A stretch of DNA of 64,000 nucleotides from Pectinophora gossypiella. Its lineage: Eukaryota > Arthropoda > Insecta > Lepidoptera > Gelechiidae. The translations under genes were made by a program, and so were the position numbers. The notes beneath the pieces were generated by a model. It had not been told where the DNA came from. It saw nothing but the letters and a program-made list of their open reading frames with translations, and did no database searches. This document shows, in pieces, positions 11,119 through 22,100 of this stretch (position 1 is its first letter; every line of letters starts with the position of its first letter). The stretch spans positions 11,160,001 to 11,224,000 of the forward strand of contig NC_065406.1 of NCBI RefSeq assembly GCF_024362695.1, given 5' to 3'.

Positions 11119-11666
11119 TCAATTAATCACAACATCAGTACGAGCTCTGATAATCGCCTCTCCACTCAATCTTGCGCATGAAGCGGAGACGACCTTTACA
11201 CTCGCAGTATCACCACTACCACCGTTAGCAAAAGGGAATTCATCATCATAATAAAACCTCAATTCGTTGGCATTCTTGAATACCAGCACCTGATTCTGTT
11301 CGGTGAAGGACTGTCCTACTAATATCGGACAATTGAGCAGATTACTGTCAACCACGTGACACAAAACATCCGCACTAACACCGTCGATGCATAAATTAAC
11401 CTGTGTCCTGCCCATGGACAAAATAAAATCACTACCAAAACTTTTAGTGGAGTCGGGGATTGATCACAAGTCTACCCCAAAATCAGTGTCGTTGTTTGTT
11501 TTATGAGCGAAACTTCGCTACCGAAATCTATAAACGATATCATAGAGGTGTCATTTACCCTAACTGTATTGAAATATTTTGAGCCCGACTTAGAGGTAAG
11601 TATGCGCGTGATTTTAGGAATGTTACCTAGATTATCACGGTTTTCAAAAAAAAAGGGACTCTGCAA
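11119..11666 (-). pseudogene. Gypsy aspartic protease fragment
   Basis: The frame at 11472-11666 includes SMISFIDFGSEVSLIK, which occupies the place of the catalytic D-T/S-G motif (here D-F-G, an altered form). The next frame, 11119-11421, carries NCPILVGQSFTEQNQVLV, resembling the ILG-helix region at the end of retroviral-type proteases. A frame break lies between them. The non-canonical DFG probably reflects decay. Confidence 0.7.
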
Positions 11667-11764
11667 GTTTCCATTTTATGACCGAACCTACGACATCCTG
11701 TACATTGGACCAGAGGTTTGGGACATTTAAGATACGGGTAACCTTTTTCCCTACAGTTAAAACA
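11663..11764 (-). pseudogene. Gag zinc-knuckle pair of the Gypsy element
   Basis: The minus-strand frame reads two CCHC-like knuckles: CFNCREKGYPYLKC, with tyrosine where histidine is expected, and CTGCRRFGHKMETC, which is canonical. They lie immediately upstream of the protease, as expected for a nucleocapsid region that packages element RNA. The sequence further right (about 11770-12480) is presumably the remainder of gag but is broken and not recognisable by motif. Confidence 0.75.
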
Positions 11765-12497
11765 AAATAATTTGTAAGTAACTTGAATTTTTTTTTTGAA
11801 GTCTTAACTGATTTATCCCTATTGTCATTATTACTTCCCGCTGTGGATTCAGTCGACTACTTTGTTTTATTAAAATGAAAGCGATCGGGCGGCGGTTGGT
11901 TCTCCTTATTACTCATCGGAAAATGGAGTTGATCAGGCTGCGTACATCGTAACGCTTATCGCTGGATCTAATTGTCTTGTCACTTAATCCGTGGATAATG
12001 CAGTCCACGGCTCGTTTCCCTTCGATGTCACACCGGTTCACGATAGCTAATTCTTCATAATAATAAACCTCTAGCGGTTCACCAAACCTACTCTTTCGCC
12101 TAAGCGTATCCTCCAGGGATTGGCCATAATCATGTTCAAAAGGAAATGCGTCTAACCACTATAGCTGCCATTCTGCCCAGCTGTACACAATAGAATTGAA
12201 GCTTTCATACCAAACTTTGGCCAACCCCTGCAGTTTCTGCATTGCGAAGTGGATAACGGTTGTTCTCATCCCATCCGTAAACAGTGGCACACTCATTAAC
12301 TTCCTTTAACCAAGTATCAATCTTTTGACTTTTCGATGAGGGTCCAAATTCGGGTAACATGGTTCATAATACTACTGGAAGGATGTGATGTGGCAACTGC
12401 TGTCGGATTAGGTTAAGATCTTAAGTTAACTAATGATTCAACAATATTAAGAACATCTTTAGATGAAAATGTAGGGCTATCTGACCTTTCTATTCCC

Positions 12498-12851
12498 TTA
12501 GCTGCCGACGAACGTCGCACCTCCTGCCCTTCGCCGCGACGTCGTTGGCTGTGTCGCTCGTTGTGCCGACGCGTGAAGCGACGTCTCTCTCCGGCTGCAC
12601 TCCCGGCTCTCTCTCCGGCTGCGCTCCCGGCTTGTATCGGCTCGGCTCGGCTGCGCTCCCGGCTTGTATCGGCTCGGCTCGGCTCGGCTCGGCTCGGCTC
12701 GGCTCGGCTCGGCTCGGCTCGTCTCGGCTCGTCTCGGCTCGGCTCGGCTCGTCTCGGCTCGTCTCGGCTCGGCTCGTCTCGGCTCGGCTCGGCTCGGCTC
12801 GGCTCGGCTCGTCAGTCGTCTTCGTGGAACGATCTCGTCTTCAAGAGGCAT
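12498..12851 (-). pseudogene. Putative Gag N-terminus containing a pentanucleotide expansion
   Basis: A minus-strand frame begins with an ATG at 12849-12851, shortly downstream of the 5' LTR. It runs through a long (S/R)RAEP-type low-complexity stretch and stops at 12498. Immediately beyond the stop, a different frame continues as AAKGIERSDSPTFSSKD. Because the low-complexity tract comes from a 5-bp repeat, copy-number change shifts frame, which can explain the break. That this is Gag is inferred from position only. Confidence 0.4.
12635..12811. repeat. (GGCTC)n pentanucleotide microsatellite
   Basis: Roughly 30 or more GGCTC units with scattered GTCTC variants, in the 5' internal region of the Gypsy element. 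All three plus-strand frames and at least one minus-strand frame stay open across it simply because the repeat contains no stop codons. Confidence 0.9.
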
Positions 12852-12982
12852 AATCTGGAACTCGAAAACATTGGAACATGTAAATATTCTTCAGATAACC
12901 CTATATGTATATATTTATACAGATATATTTCCAAAGTAAAATATCTCAAAAACGGTGTATCCTGATTAACACATATGGATAC

Positions 12983-12996
12983 GATCCCACTTCTGA
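12983..12996 (-). promoter_or_regulatory. Candidate primer binding site of the Gypsy element
   Basis: Read on the minus strand, TCAGAAGTGGGATC lies 2 bases inside the 5' LTR end. From memory it matches the segment complementary to the 3' end of insect tRNA-Leu, apart from the expected TGGTG start. The first bases differ, so the site may be damaged. Confidence 0.45.
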
Positions 12997-12998
12997 AA

Positions 12999-13322
12999 TG
13001 TAATAAGACCACGGTAACATGATCATTAACTAACATACGCATACCTGGATATACATAAAGCTGCCTCAGGTACATGCTCTATAAATAAAACAACCATTGA
13101 AATAATAAATAATAAGTATATTGGTTACTTACTCTAAATTTCCAAAACGCACGCGTGCTCAAACACAAGTGTACACGTGTTCAAAATGGTACGTCTGCCT
13201 TCGATGCGTGCTCGAATCAAAAGAACCCCAATGAAAGACAAACACGCCTTTTTATACCCTTTCTCCTAGTGTTGCCATATGAAGGCAACACAAATTCGCA
13301 CAAAATTACAGAAAACCTAACA
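12999..13322 (-). repeat. Gypsy 5' LTR
   Basis: The second 324-bp LTR, reading the same as 7149-7472. It is followed by the ATAT duplication at 13323-13326, after which the sequence returns to the outer TIR element. Confidence 0.9.
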
Positions 13323-13552
13323 ATATGTCAACTACATCAACACTCCGTTAATCGAAAATGACTTTTTAATTTTTATTTGACTTTTAAACATTTTTGTACT
13401 TTGTACTAGAGTAATACATTATTTCCTACTTTATTTCGCGTTTTTATTACACCACTTATCATGGACACCCTACATTAATGATATGGCCAAACGTGGATGG
13501 AAATATCATTAAACGCTGACGTTTAAACGATATGGTCAGTCGAAGTTGGCCA

Positions 13553-13628
13553 TTTCATGAAATACGACCATTTCATGAAATGGTCGATCATTTCATGAAA
13601 TGGTCAATTCTATGATCTGGCCACGACA
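13553..13628. repeat. Right terminal inverted repeat of the TIR element
   Basis: Inverted partner of 6273-6348, ending CCACGACA next to the TATA duplication at 13629-13632. It is followed by the remainder of the split GTCATGAGCA MITE. Confidence 0.8.
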
Positions 13629-13767
13629 TATACATATTAATGCTCGTGACCTTACACGACCCAATACTGCCGAATGTGAATTTCTTCAAGGGGCTTAAAA
13701 AATCACATTTTAGGCCTCTTTTGTCAGGTTTGTGGATCGAAATGTAACTGAAAGAAACATTTCACGT

Positions 13768-13905
13768 ACAGGGTGTTAGTGACAAATATTGCGGGGAATG
13801 ATTTAGCTCATGATTCGTCAATATCAAGTGGACTTTTATTTTCCATCGCAAAAGTATGGAAATGAAAATAATAAAACAAAAACACAAATAATGCCAATAC
13901 CAAAT
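13768..13905. repeat. CAGGGTGTTAGTGACA MITE, left half
   Basis: Begins ACAGGGTGTTAGTGACA and matches the left part of the complete copy at 62829-63057. It continues through TTCCATCGCAAAAGTATGG and then decays. Confidence 0.6.
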
Positions 13906-16464
13906 ATGATATTATTTTTAACCGACTTCAAAGAAGAAGGAGGTTATCAAATTAAGTAAGTACATACATACATACATAAACTCACGCCTATTTCCCACCG
14001 GGGTAAGCAGAGACTATAGAATACCATTTGCTTCGATCCTGACCTGACACACTTCTCTTGTTGTTTTGTTCTTGATTAAGTAAGTATTTATTTACTGTAG
14101 TTTTTGTTTACTGACGAAGCATGTGGTGGATTAACATTATGTTTTTTATTATTATTATTTCTGAATAAATACATTATTTTTAGTATTTATTTTAAATATG
14201 AATTTATTTAAATCAAGTAAAAAATATTAAAGGATTAGCGTAATCTCTCTCTACGCTGCGCTGTGCAGAGTTCGTGGTTGATTTAAAAAGTATAATGTTG
14301 CATTGAAATAAGACCGTAAAAATAATAAATTTTGAAATCGGAATGGTCTTTTATATTTTCTTTCCAGACAATGTTGCCTTTGCCTACAGGATTGGCGAAG
14401 AAGATTTCCCAGCGGCGTCGCCATCAGGGGTACTTACGTGGGTACTTTCACAGCTTTCTGTGTCATTTCTCGTAATAAATCTGAAATTTTCCATAAAAAC
14501 TGCACTCGGCCATGTCTCGGCATACCTATTGTATGTTAATGGCTTAAAATGAGAAGTCCATTGTCTAAAAGTTTTGAAAAAGGTAAGTAGGTACCTAGGT
14601 AGATAGGTACCTAAAGGGTTCGCCTTTTCTATAGTTAAATATCGAAAAAGAAGAGTGGCTAAGATTGAGTTTTAGTTAACTAAGTATTATTTTAATAGAT
14701 TACGTGTCAATAAAATCACTTAAAAAATGTTACTTTAAACTCAACTTGAGACGTTTCCAATGATTTAAAAGTGACATGGGTACCATGGGGTCAATCATGT
14801 AAACCTTATTGCCATCACAAAACATTTGAATTATAATTCACAACACTTTCTGGTTAAGTTGTTAAAGTTTGAGTACCTCTTCGATTTGCCGGGCTATTTT
14901 AAACTTTATAGCAGCTTTAACAGGGTTTGGATCGTAAAACTAATATTAATAGTGAGGAGTTTCCATAAATACGTCTTTCTAAATTTAGCGGATATAGAAT
15001 CTATTTTATTGTTCGACGTCTGACAGAATAGTTATTTCTTTACTTTATACGAGAAACAGTAATAGCTGGATCTAAAATATAAAAAGTTTAAAAACATAAA
15101 CCACGCTTACGGAAAAATCACGCTAATAGAAACTAAGCAAAGGAAAAGGTATAAGCGTCATTCAGCCTACTTTATGAGATATTTAAAAAAAAATAACAAC
15201 TGCATGAAAATCAAAAATATTCAAATTAGTTGTTTATAATAACATAAAATTTCAATAAAAAAATACCTTCAAAATACCTTACTTAGGTAGGTTCGTATTA
15301 AACGCAAATGAATTTAGCTCTATCATTGTTTTGTTTTTTTTTGACGTGACTTATTGTAGATTTGTCGCAGATGGCACTAACTACTTGGCCGGAAGCCTAA
15401 GCTCTATCAGTAATCAGTATGTAAGTATGAAAATTCAATAAAAACAAAATCTTATTTTTAAGTGCTTGGTAGTAACGTAGATTTTTATCTAGTTTATATT
15501 CTTGCGTGAAATTTTGATAGTATTCACTACTTGGCCGGAATACGTCTAGTCAGCCGACATGTAACACGTCTTGAAAAATTTCTGTGCACCAAAGGTTTAC
15601 TTCGAGCAATTCTGTAAAAACATTTCCGTCCAAGACGAACTAGAAACTATTCTCTAAGACGTCTTAGAGCAGTCGCTCTCGGAGGCGACGAGGGACACGA
15701 AACGTACGGGTTTAAAAAATAAACATGTTGGTGAATTTTTATGCAGTTTCACGTATTCAAGTATTCCTCAAGAGGTGACCCTCATCAACCAGGTGTGCCA
15801 TCGTGACATTCACAAGAACACGAACTTCGAAAACTCGGAACTCACAACAGCGTCCTGGGACCAAAATGTTCAATCCACGCAACTTCGTTAGTCAAGAAAA
15901 ATATTCGCGGAAACTCTAAGAACGTTCCCGCTTCAAGCATTTTCAGTTAGATATAAAGTTGTAAGTAGCTGTTGAAGTTACTTCCCTGGCTCAAAGTCCC
16001 TGAACGAAAAGATAGTAGGCAAGTTTAACTTTTGTAATACGCAGCATAAAATTTGAGTTTTCAGTATTTATACATGGTGAAAATAGAGCCCCGGTTAACA
16101 ATAAATAGAGTACGGTTAGCAATTATAATGAAAGTGACATGTAGTGAGTGTACATACACATATAATATAAATAGGTAGCTATAAAATATACATAATATTT
16201 TGGAAATTGGCTCAATAGTTACAGAACGTGTATTATACTTAGAACATCATCATCTCTTGCGTTATCCCGTTTTCACAGGGTCTGCTTACCTAACCTGAGG
16301 TTTAGGTCGAATAATTGATTTGTTTTGTTTTGTAAGTATTATACTTAGACAACTACATAATATCTGCCAGTGAAGCCGGTAAACCCACCTATGGCTACGG
16401 CTCTGGGAAGTTAGTAACAACAACTCCAAGCAAATTAAACCCACGATATAATAATACTACGTAT
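13906..16464. other. Largely unassigned sequence
   Basis: No supported gene. A plus-strand segment near 14368-14431 is preceded by TTTCTTTCCAG (acceptor-like) and is open, but no partner exon is recognised. A copy of the GCCGCAGATGGCA repeat lies near 15341-15388. The block at about 15540-15950 is moderately GC-rich and contains no motif I recognise. A tail piece of a SINE (TTATCCCGTTTTCACAGG) lies near 16260. Confidence 0.4.
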
Positions 16465-16662
16465 AGAACGTCAACTCTCCGCTCCCCACCAGCGGATGAG
16501 CTACGTTTACCTCACCCTCCTTGGTTTTACTTTAGTGTTCAATCGTACAGGCATCAGACGTTATACACACAGATGTGTACCTGAGACGTGTGCGATAACG
16601 TCAATATGTAGTGCCTGTGTAAAACGAGGTGTTTTGTATGAAGAGTCAGGGGTGTGCCCACG
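16465..16662. repeat. Dispersed repeat shared with 5209-5395
   Basis: Starts AACGTCAACTCTCCGCTCCC and keeps the CTCACC, TACTTTAGT and CTGTGTAAAACGAG stretches of the other copy. Confidence 0.6.
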
Positions 16663-17204
16663 CGCTTGTATTCTTGGAATTAACTCGTCACAGTATTGTG
16701 TGATCTGTGATAATGATAGACAACATGTATTGTATCAAATGCTGGAATAATTGAACTTGATGATACTGGCTGTCACAGATTGATGAACAGTCAGTCATTA
16801 ATTTCACTCAGTGCAAATTTTCCTGTAACCTCAATTTGTTTATTTCCTGCTAAGTACCTAGGTACTTCTATATTTTTTTCCTCATCATCATTATAATTAT
16901 TCTGTTCTGTTTTCAAAACGACTCTGGGTGATTTAGGTACTTAATTACTTAAACAATTTTTAAACTCATTATTTGTGCTGAATGGCTCTCAAAACGCAAC
17001 ACTTTTTCTGAATTGAAAATTTTGGCGAGTTTAAACGACATTATAACTAGTGTATACTTTGGTAAGTACATATAGAGGTATAAGTTACTGGGTGAAAAGG
17101 TCAAGGTAGATACCTACCTATACCTACTTGTAGGTGAAGTGTAGGTTCATAGTAGGTACAGTGTTCTTGACGGATAGGATTTAAATATCTTACTTATTCT
17201 ACCG

Positions 17205-17337
17205 TGTGGGTTGTGAGGTGAAATACCAACCTCATCAACCCTGGTGTCAGGGTTATTGAGCCGCCATAGGCTCCTGACATTACTCATGTAACGACTACAT
17301 ACTTACACCAGTAAGTAGTAACCGGGACCAGCGGCTG
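17205..17337 (-). repeat. SINE tail fragment
   Basis: Minus-oriented tail of the SINE family seen complete at 29442-29764 (GTGTGGGTTGTGAGG, then CAACCCTGGTGTCAGGG and TAAGTAGTAACCGGGACCA). Confidence 0.75.
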
Positions 17338-17439
17338 AAATTATTTATCTTACGGATGTTGGCACTCCATCTAGCCCAAGGGTGTCCTACACTACGTTTT
17401 ACGTGAAATGGCTGGGACTGGAGGAGAAAGACGAGGACC

Positions 17440-17768
17440 GATCTCAGTGGCGTGCCATAAGAGAGGCGTTCATCACCATCACCAGCCCAATAACGTGCTG
17501 GGGCACGGGCCCTCCCTATGAATGGATAGGGAGATCGGGCCTTAAAACACCACGCGGGTCCAATGCGGATTGGTGGTTATTAACGACTGCTAATGCAGCC
17601 GGGACCAACGGCTTAACGTGCCTTCCGAAGCACGGAGGAGCTCGAGATGAAAACTTTTTTTTTGTGGTCACCCATCCTATGACCGGCCTTTGCGAAAGTT
17701 GGGTGCTTTGCGAAACTTTAACAGTCGCAGATCGAGCGCGTTTACCGCTGCGCCACCGAGCTCCTCTA
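17440..17768 (-). repeat. tRNA-derived SINE of a second family
   Basis: On the minus strand it starts with a tRNA-like head (GAGCTCGGTGGCGCAGCGGT). It passes through a CTCCGTGCTTCGGAAGGCAC stretch and ends in a tail with GGCCCGATCTCCCTATCCAT. The long plus-strand open frame across it is incidental. A separate tail of the same family lies at about 22170-22250. Confidence 0.75.
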
Positions 17769-17821
17769 AGAGATGTTTATGAAATTATTTATTTACTTAT
17801 CAAAGAAAGAAAGAAAGAAAG

Positions 17822-17978
17822 TGGAATTTTCCATCGCAAATGTATGAAATGGAAAATAATAAAAATAAACACTAATATTTTCATGAATTTTTGACAGGAA
17901 AATCCACGTGATATCAACTCAGAATCATGGTCTGAATCATCCCCCTCAGTATTCGTTACGATGTCACTAACACCCTGT
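17822..17978. repeat. CAGGGTGTTAGTGACA MITE, right half
   Basis: Runs from TTCCATCGCAAATGTATG to GTCACTAACACCCTGTATTT, matching the right part of 62829-63057. Confidence 0.65.
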
Positions 17979-18074
17979 ATTTTGTTTTCTTAATAGACAT
18001 CGGGAATCTTAGCAGAGCAATAATTATCCGAGATATCGATTACTTCCGTCTTAGGTGACGTATTTCCAAAACTC

Positions 18075-18437
18075 ATCATCCCCCTAGCATTATCCCGTTT
18101 TTCACAGGATCCGCTTACCTAACCTGACAATTTGACAGGTCCGGTTTTTTATAGAAGCGACTGTCTGTCTGACCTTCCAACCAGCGAAGGGGAAACCAAC
18201 CCAATAGAGATTAGGTCATGTACCTCCGAAAAATGCATTTCTCGGGAATGTGGGTTTCCTCACGATGTTTTCCTTCACCGCCTTCACCTGATTGAAAAAA
18301 AGAAAAATCATCATTTATGATCCAAACATAAATTCGAAAAGAAATTCGACAATCATTGGTTTCGGCCTGTGCTGGATTCGAACCTGCGACCTCAAAGTGA
18401 GAGGCAAGCGTTCTACCGACTGGGCTACCACGGCTCG
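18075..18437 (-). repeat. tRNA-derived SINE of a third family, near full length
   Basis: The minus-strand tRNA-like head at 18358-18437 has A box TGGTAGCCCAGTCGG and a perfect B box GGTTCGAATCC. Its acceptor ends do not pair, so it is a SINE head and not a tRNA gene. The body follows down to 18075 and ends with AAACGGGATAATGC. A plus-oriented body copy lies at 44617-44870; decayed copies lie at 16246-16308 and 23510-23690. Confidence 0.8.
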
Positions 18438-19112
18438 TATTTCCAAAAGTAACTTAACCTATAACAGACCGCGCGTACTATCCAAAACGATCCGCCTTGA
18501 AGGGGTCACGTCATTACAGTACCTACCTATAAGCCAGAGGGGCATTGAGTGTACTCACACAGTGCACACAGGGATAAGGGTTGGTGTACCATCTCCTTTA
18601 GATTGAAATGTTTTAAAGGACCTATAAGTACTCACGTGTTGGCTTCGGCCCCACGCACGCCAAAAGTCCGAGAGTCCATAGTCCCGACTTCTGCAAAGAA
18701 CATTACAAATGATAATAATCTCTTGTTCGATAGTAGTGAAAGAGGAGAAAAATAAAAAAGAGAAAGGGGGGAGAGAGAGAGAGTGACTGAACGGTTTGAC
18801 CAAGCAGTACCTAATGGTGATCAGAATACTTATACATGATTGCGATAAGTATTCAGTGTACTTAGACATTTATTTTGTTGTGATAACAATCTTGTTTGGT
18901 GATTATTAGACATTTAGATAACAAACAAAACCTTGAAATGCAGTTAGCGACATGTTTCATAACAATTACAAAGATTACTATTTTATTTTCCAGCCTTTCT
19001 AATTCGGATTTTTGAATTTGGATTAAGTAAAGCTGTAATCTCTAAAGACTCAAGGTCACTGAACTTGAAAAAGAAAAAATATTACACAATAATCGTATTA
19101 CTTATAATAACT

Positions 19113-19120
19113 TATAAAAG
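19113..19120 (+). promoter_or_regulatory. Candidate TATA box of the first esterase
   Basis: TATAAAAG lies 45 bp upstream of the chosen ATG at 19165. Transcription starting about 30 bp downstream of it would begin after the upstream in-frame ATG at 19135, which favours 19165 as the true start. Confidence 0.5.
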
Positions 19121-19164
19121 AGGATATCGCGGATGTGTGGCAGGTTAGTGTGACCGGCGCAGTC

Positions 19165-22100
19165 ATGTGGCTTGGTCGTTTGTTGTGCGTTGTTGCGGTG
19201 TGCGCGTACGCGCAGGCGTTCCTCGAGGACTCTCGCGTTGTGCGCACGGCCCAGGGCTCTGTACGCGGCTACCGGGCCCCTGAAGGAGACCTCTTCGTCT
19301 TCTACGGTATCCCTTACGCCACTGCCCCCACCGGCAAGGACAGATTCAAGGTCAGAAAACTTAGTCGATATATAAAAGAAATTAGAGCCAATTCGGCCTC
19401 ATATACATAAATTTGTGTATTGAACAAATGAGGATCTAGGTAGATATATAGTAGGACTGAAAATTTTTGTCTGAAGTATTAATTTGGGCGCTTTAGTAGA
19501 TAGGTAGGAAATCGGGACGTATAATAAGTGTGCCGTTTTGATGTTGTTATGTTTTATAGGTAAGTATCGTAAAATTAGACGTTCGAGACCAATTGCTAAA
19601 AATATGAGACACTTCTAATAATAAGTAGATGTATATTATGCTTGATTGCGCTAAGCTAACCTTGACTTTGAGAGGTCACGTAATCATGAATGATGAATGA
19701 ACAAAACGTTGGTCGTCTGGTTTACAAACAGACAATAGTTGTAAACAGACAATTCAAGAATAAGTATTATACAGAGTGTTAGAGACATCGTAATGAAGTT
19801 AAATAAACTTTGAGGGATGATTCAGACAGACGACATTAAGTGGATCTGACAATAATTTAAAAAAAAAATACTAACATTTTCGTGAATTTTCTGACAGAAA
19901 ATTTCGCTAGATATCAACTCAGTATCATGGTCTGAACATAAATAATTACTCACATTTCGTTTTCAAAGATAATCATGTGTATTTTTAGACACACCGTGTA
20001 TAAATTCAGTGATTATCGGTTGCCAACATTTGTTTTGTTTATGTTTCAGGCTCCATTGCCAGGGCCAATATGGATGACTACACTAGACGCTGTCGACAAA
20101 GGGATAATCTGCCCTCAGGCTGACCCCTGGAAAATGATGGCAGGGCTTAATAAAACTATGCAAGAGGACTGTCTTCTTGCTAACGTATATGTACCTGACA
20201 CAGAAGAGACCAATCTTCCAGTAGTAGTTATGGTGCACGGAGGAGCTTACCAAATAGGATTCGGTGATATGGGGACACCGAAAAACATAGTACGGTCCAA
20301 GAAAGTTATTGTTGTGAACTTCAACTACCGTCTCGGAGCACACGGATTTCTGTGCCTGGGAACTCCTGATGTCCCTGGCAATGCTGGAATGAAGGACCAA
20401 GTGGCTGCTCTTCGATGGGTCAACAAAAACATCGCCAAGTTCGGAGGAAACCCTAACGAAGTCACCATCTCAGGCTATAGTGCCGGTTCTTCTGCAGTCG
20501 ACCTTCTAATGCTATCCAAAACAACTAAAGGTCTCTATCACAGAGTTATACCCGAAAGTGGCGCCAATGTGGCTATGTGGTCAGTCCAAGTAGATCCCGT
20601 TGATAACGCAGTAATGTTTGCGAAATCATTAATATTCGATAATGTTAGTGACATTTACGCCTTAGAAGAATTCTATAAAACTCTCTCGTACGAGAAATTA
20701 ATGAGCGATGCACACTTAGTTAGAAAAGACAATGATTTCCTATTTTCGCCCTGCGTAGAGCGAAATACTGGAGTCGAGATGTTCCTTGATGATAATCCAG
20801 TTAATATTTTAAAGAAAGGAAAATATAATAAAGTTCCCATGCTGTATGGATTTGCTAATATGGAAGGCCTGTTTCGGGTGCAATTTGGTTTCGATCAATT
20901 TGTTGTTGGCATGAACGAGAAGTTTTCGGATTTTCTACCACGTGACTTACAATTCGAAAGCGAAGCTGAGAAGGAGAAAGTGGCGAAGGAGATTAAGGAA
21001 TTTTATTTTGGAGACAAAAATATTGGACCGGAGACCATCTTGGGTTACATTGACTTATTTACCGATGTAATGTTCGCTTACCCAACCCTTAGGGCTGTTC
21101 AATTGCACTTGGAGGCGGGTCACGACAAGATCTATTTGTATGAGTTTGCTTTTGCTCCTGAAGTGCTGCCGATGCCAAAAGGAGTTACGGTGAAAGTAGA
21201 CGGCGCTAATCATTGTGCACAGACATCGACTGTGTTAGACGGAGGTGGTATGATTATGCATAACAAGGATGAAAGCCAGCTCTCCGAGGATGTGCTGAAG
21301 ATGAAAGCATTAACGCGAGAACTGTGGCTTAATTTCATGACAACAGGGTCAGTATTGACTTCTATTTGTTTTTCAAACCTTGCTTTAGTTTGACCGAGAG
21401 TATTTATAATTTCCTAGCTAAGTATCGTATTTCTTGGCGCAGGAATATTAGATTAGAGTAATTGGTACCCATAGTATTATGGTCAGATATACGTAGTATA
21501 ATAGTAGTCATGGTCCGCCAGGCGTAACTACGAGTAATCCTTGCATAGACCATTGTTTCTTGCGTACGTCAAGCCACTCGCCGTAGAGGAGAGTCCTAAT
21601 AATACGAATACTCCCCGAACGGAGTCACTATCAACTCCATAATTCGTATTATTGTGGTCTCCAGACGCATATGACTTGCATATTACTTATATAAGTAATA
21701 TACGTTAGTATTATATGATCTGTGGTAATACCTACTTAAAGTATTTACCTATTCACCTACTTATTTAGCCTTTCATAAACTTTTCTATCAAGAGATAGAT
21801 CGCTAATACAATATTACTTATAAGTTGTGCAGAAATTAAGTGTCATTAGTAAGTATTTATTTTTAGTACTTAATTGGTAATCGTGATGCCTTCAGCATTC
21901 TCTATAATTTTTGATTGTACCAGTCAAGTAAGAAAAGGAATATTCAAATCAAATCAAATATACTTTATTGCACAGAACTAAATTTCAACATTCAGACATA
22001 ACTCATGAATACAGTACAATTTGGGCGGCTTTATTGCTCTAGAGCAATTTCTTCCAGGCAACCACTAAAAGGAAACAAACATTTACAAACAACTTGGATG

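Larger units (their letters stand above)
7149..13322 (-). mobile_element. Ty3/Gypsy LTR retrotransposon, full span, coding region broken
   Basis: Direct 324-bp LTRs lie at 7149-7472 and 12999-13322, starting TG and ending CA on the plus strand. The 4-bp target ATAT is duplicated at 7145-7148 and 13323-13326. On the minus strand the order is LTR, gag with zinc knuckles, protease, reverse transcriptase, RNase H, integrase, a hairpin-repeat array, LTR. This order (integrase after RNase H) is that of Ty3/Gypsy. Each domain is recognisable, but stops and frame changes separate them. The LTRs read as identical, so the insertion is recent even though the coding region is dead. Confidence 0.92.
6273..13628. 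mobile_element. TIR DNA transposon with TGT/ACA-type ends, Ginger-like (nested host of Gypsy)
   Basis: Near-identical terminal inverted repeats of about 75 bp lie at 6273-6348 and 13553-13628. The right end reads TGTCGTGGCC inward; the left end reads TATCGTGGCC, one base different. Each arm holds three ATTTCATGAAAT palindromes. The target TATA is duplicated at 6269-6272 and 13629-13632, and the empty site is preserved at 2169-2172. Removing the Gypsy insertion leaves about 1.18 kb, so this copy is non-autonomous. Two short plus-strand peptides (from 6538 and from 6708) may be remnants of an integrase-type transposase. TGT/ACA ends with a 4-bp duplication fit the Ginger group as I remember it; this is inference. 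Confidence 0.75.

Noticed and set aside
12545..12965. Plus-strand frames rich in SARLG repeats
   Set aside because: They are products of the stop-free (GGCTC)n microsatellite inside the Gypsy element, antisense to its coding strand.
17382..17894. Plus-strand open frame of 170 codons
   Set aside because: It lies across a minus-oriented tRNA-derived SINE and a MITE half; the reading frame is incidental and has no domain.
18358..18437. Candidate tRNA gene (minus strand) with good A and B boxes
   Set aside because: The acceptor ends do not pair and the sequence continues into a SINE body found elsewhere in the window.
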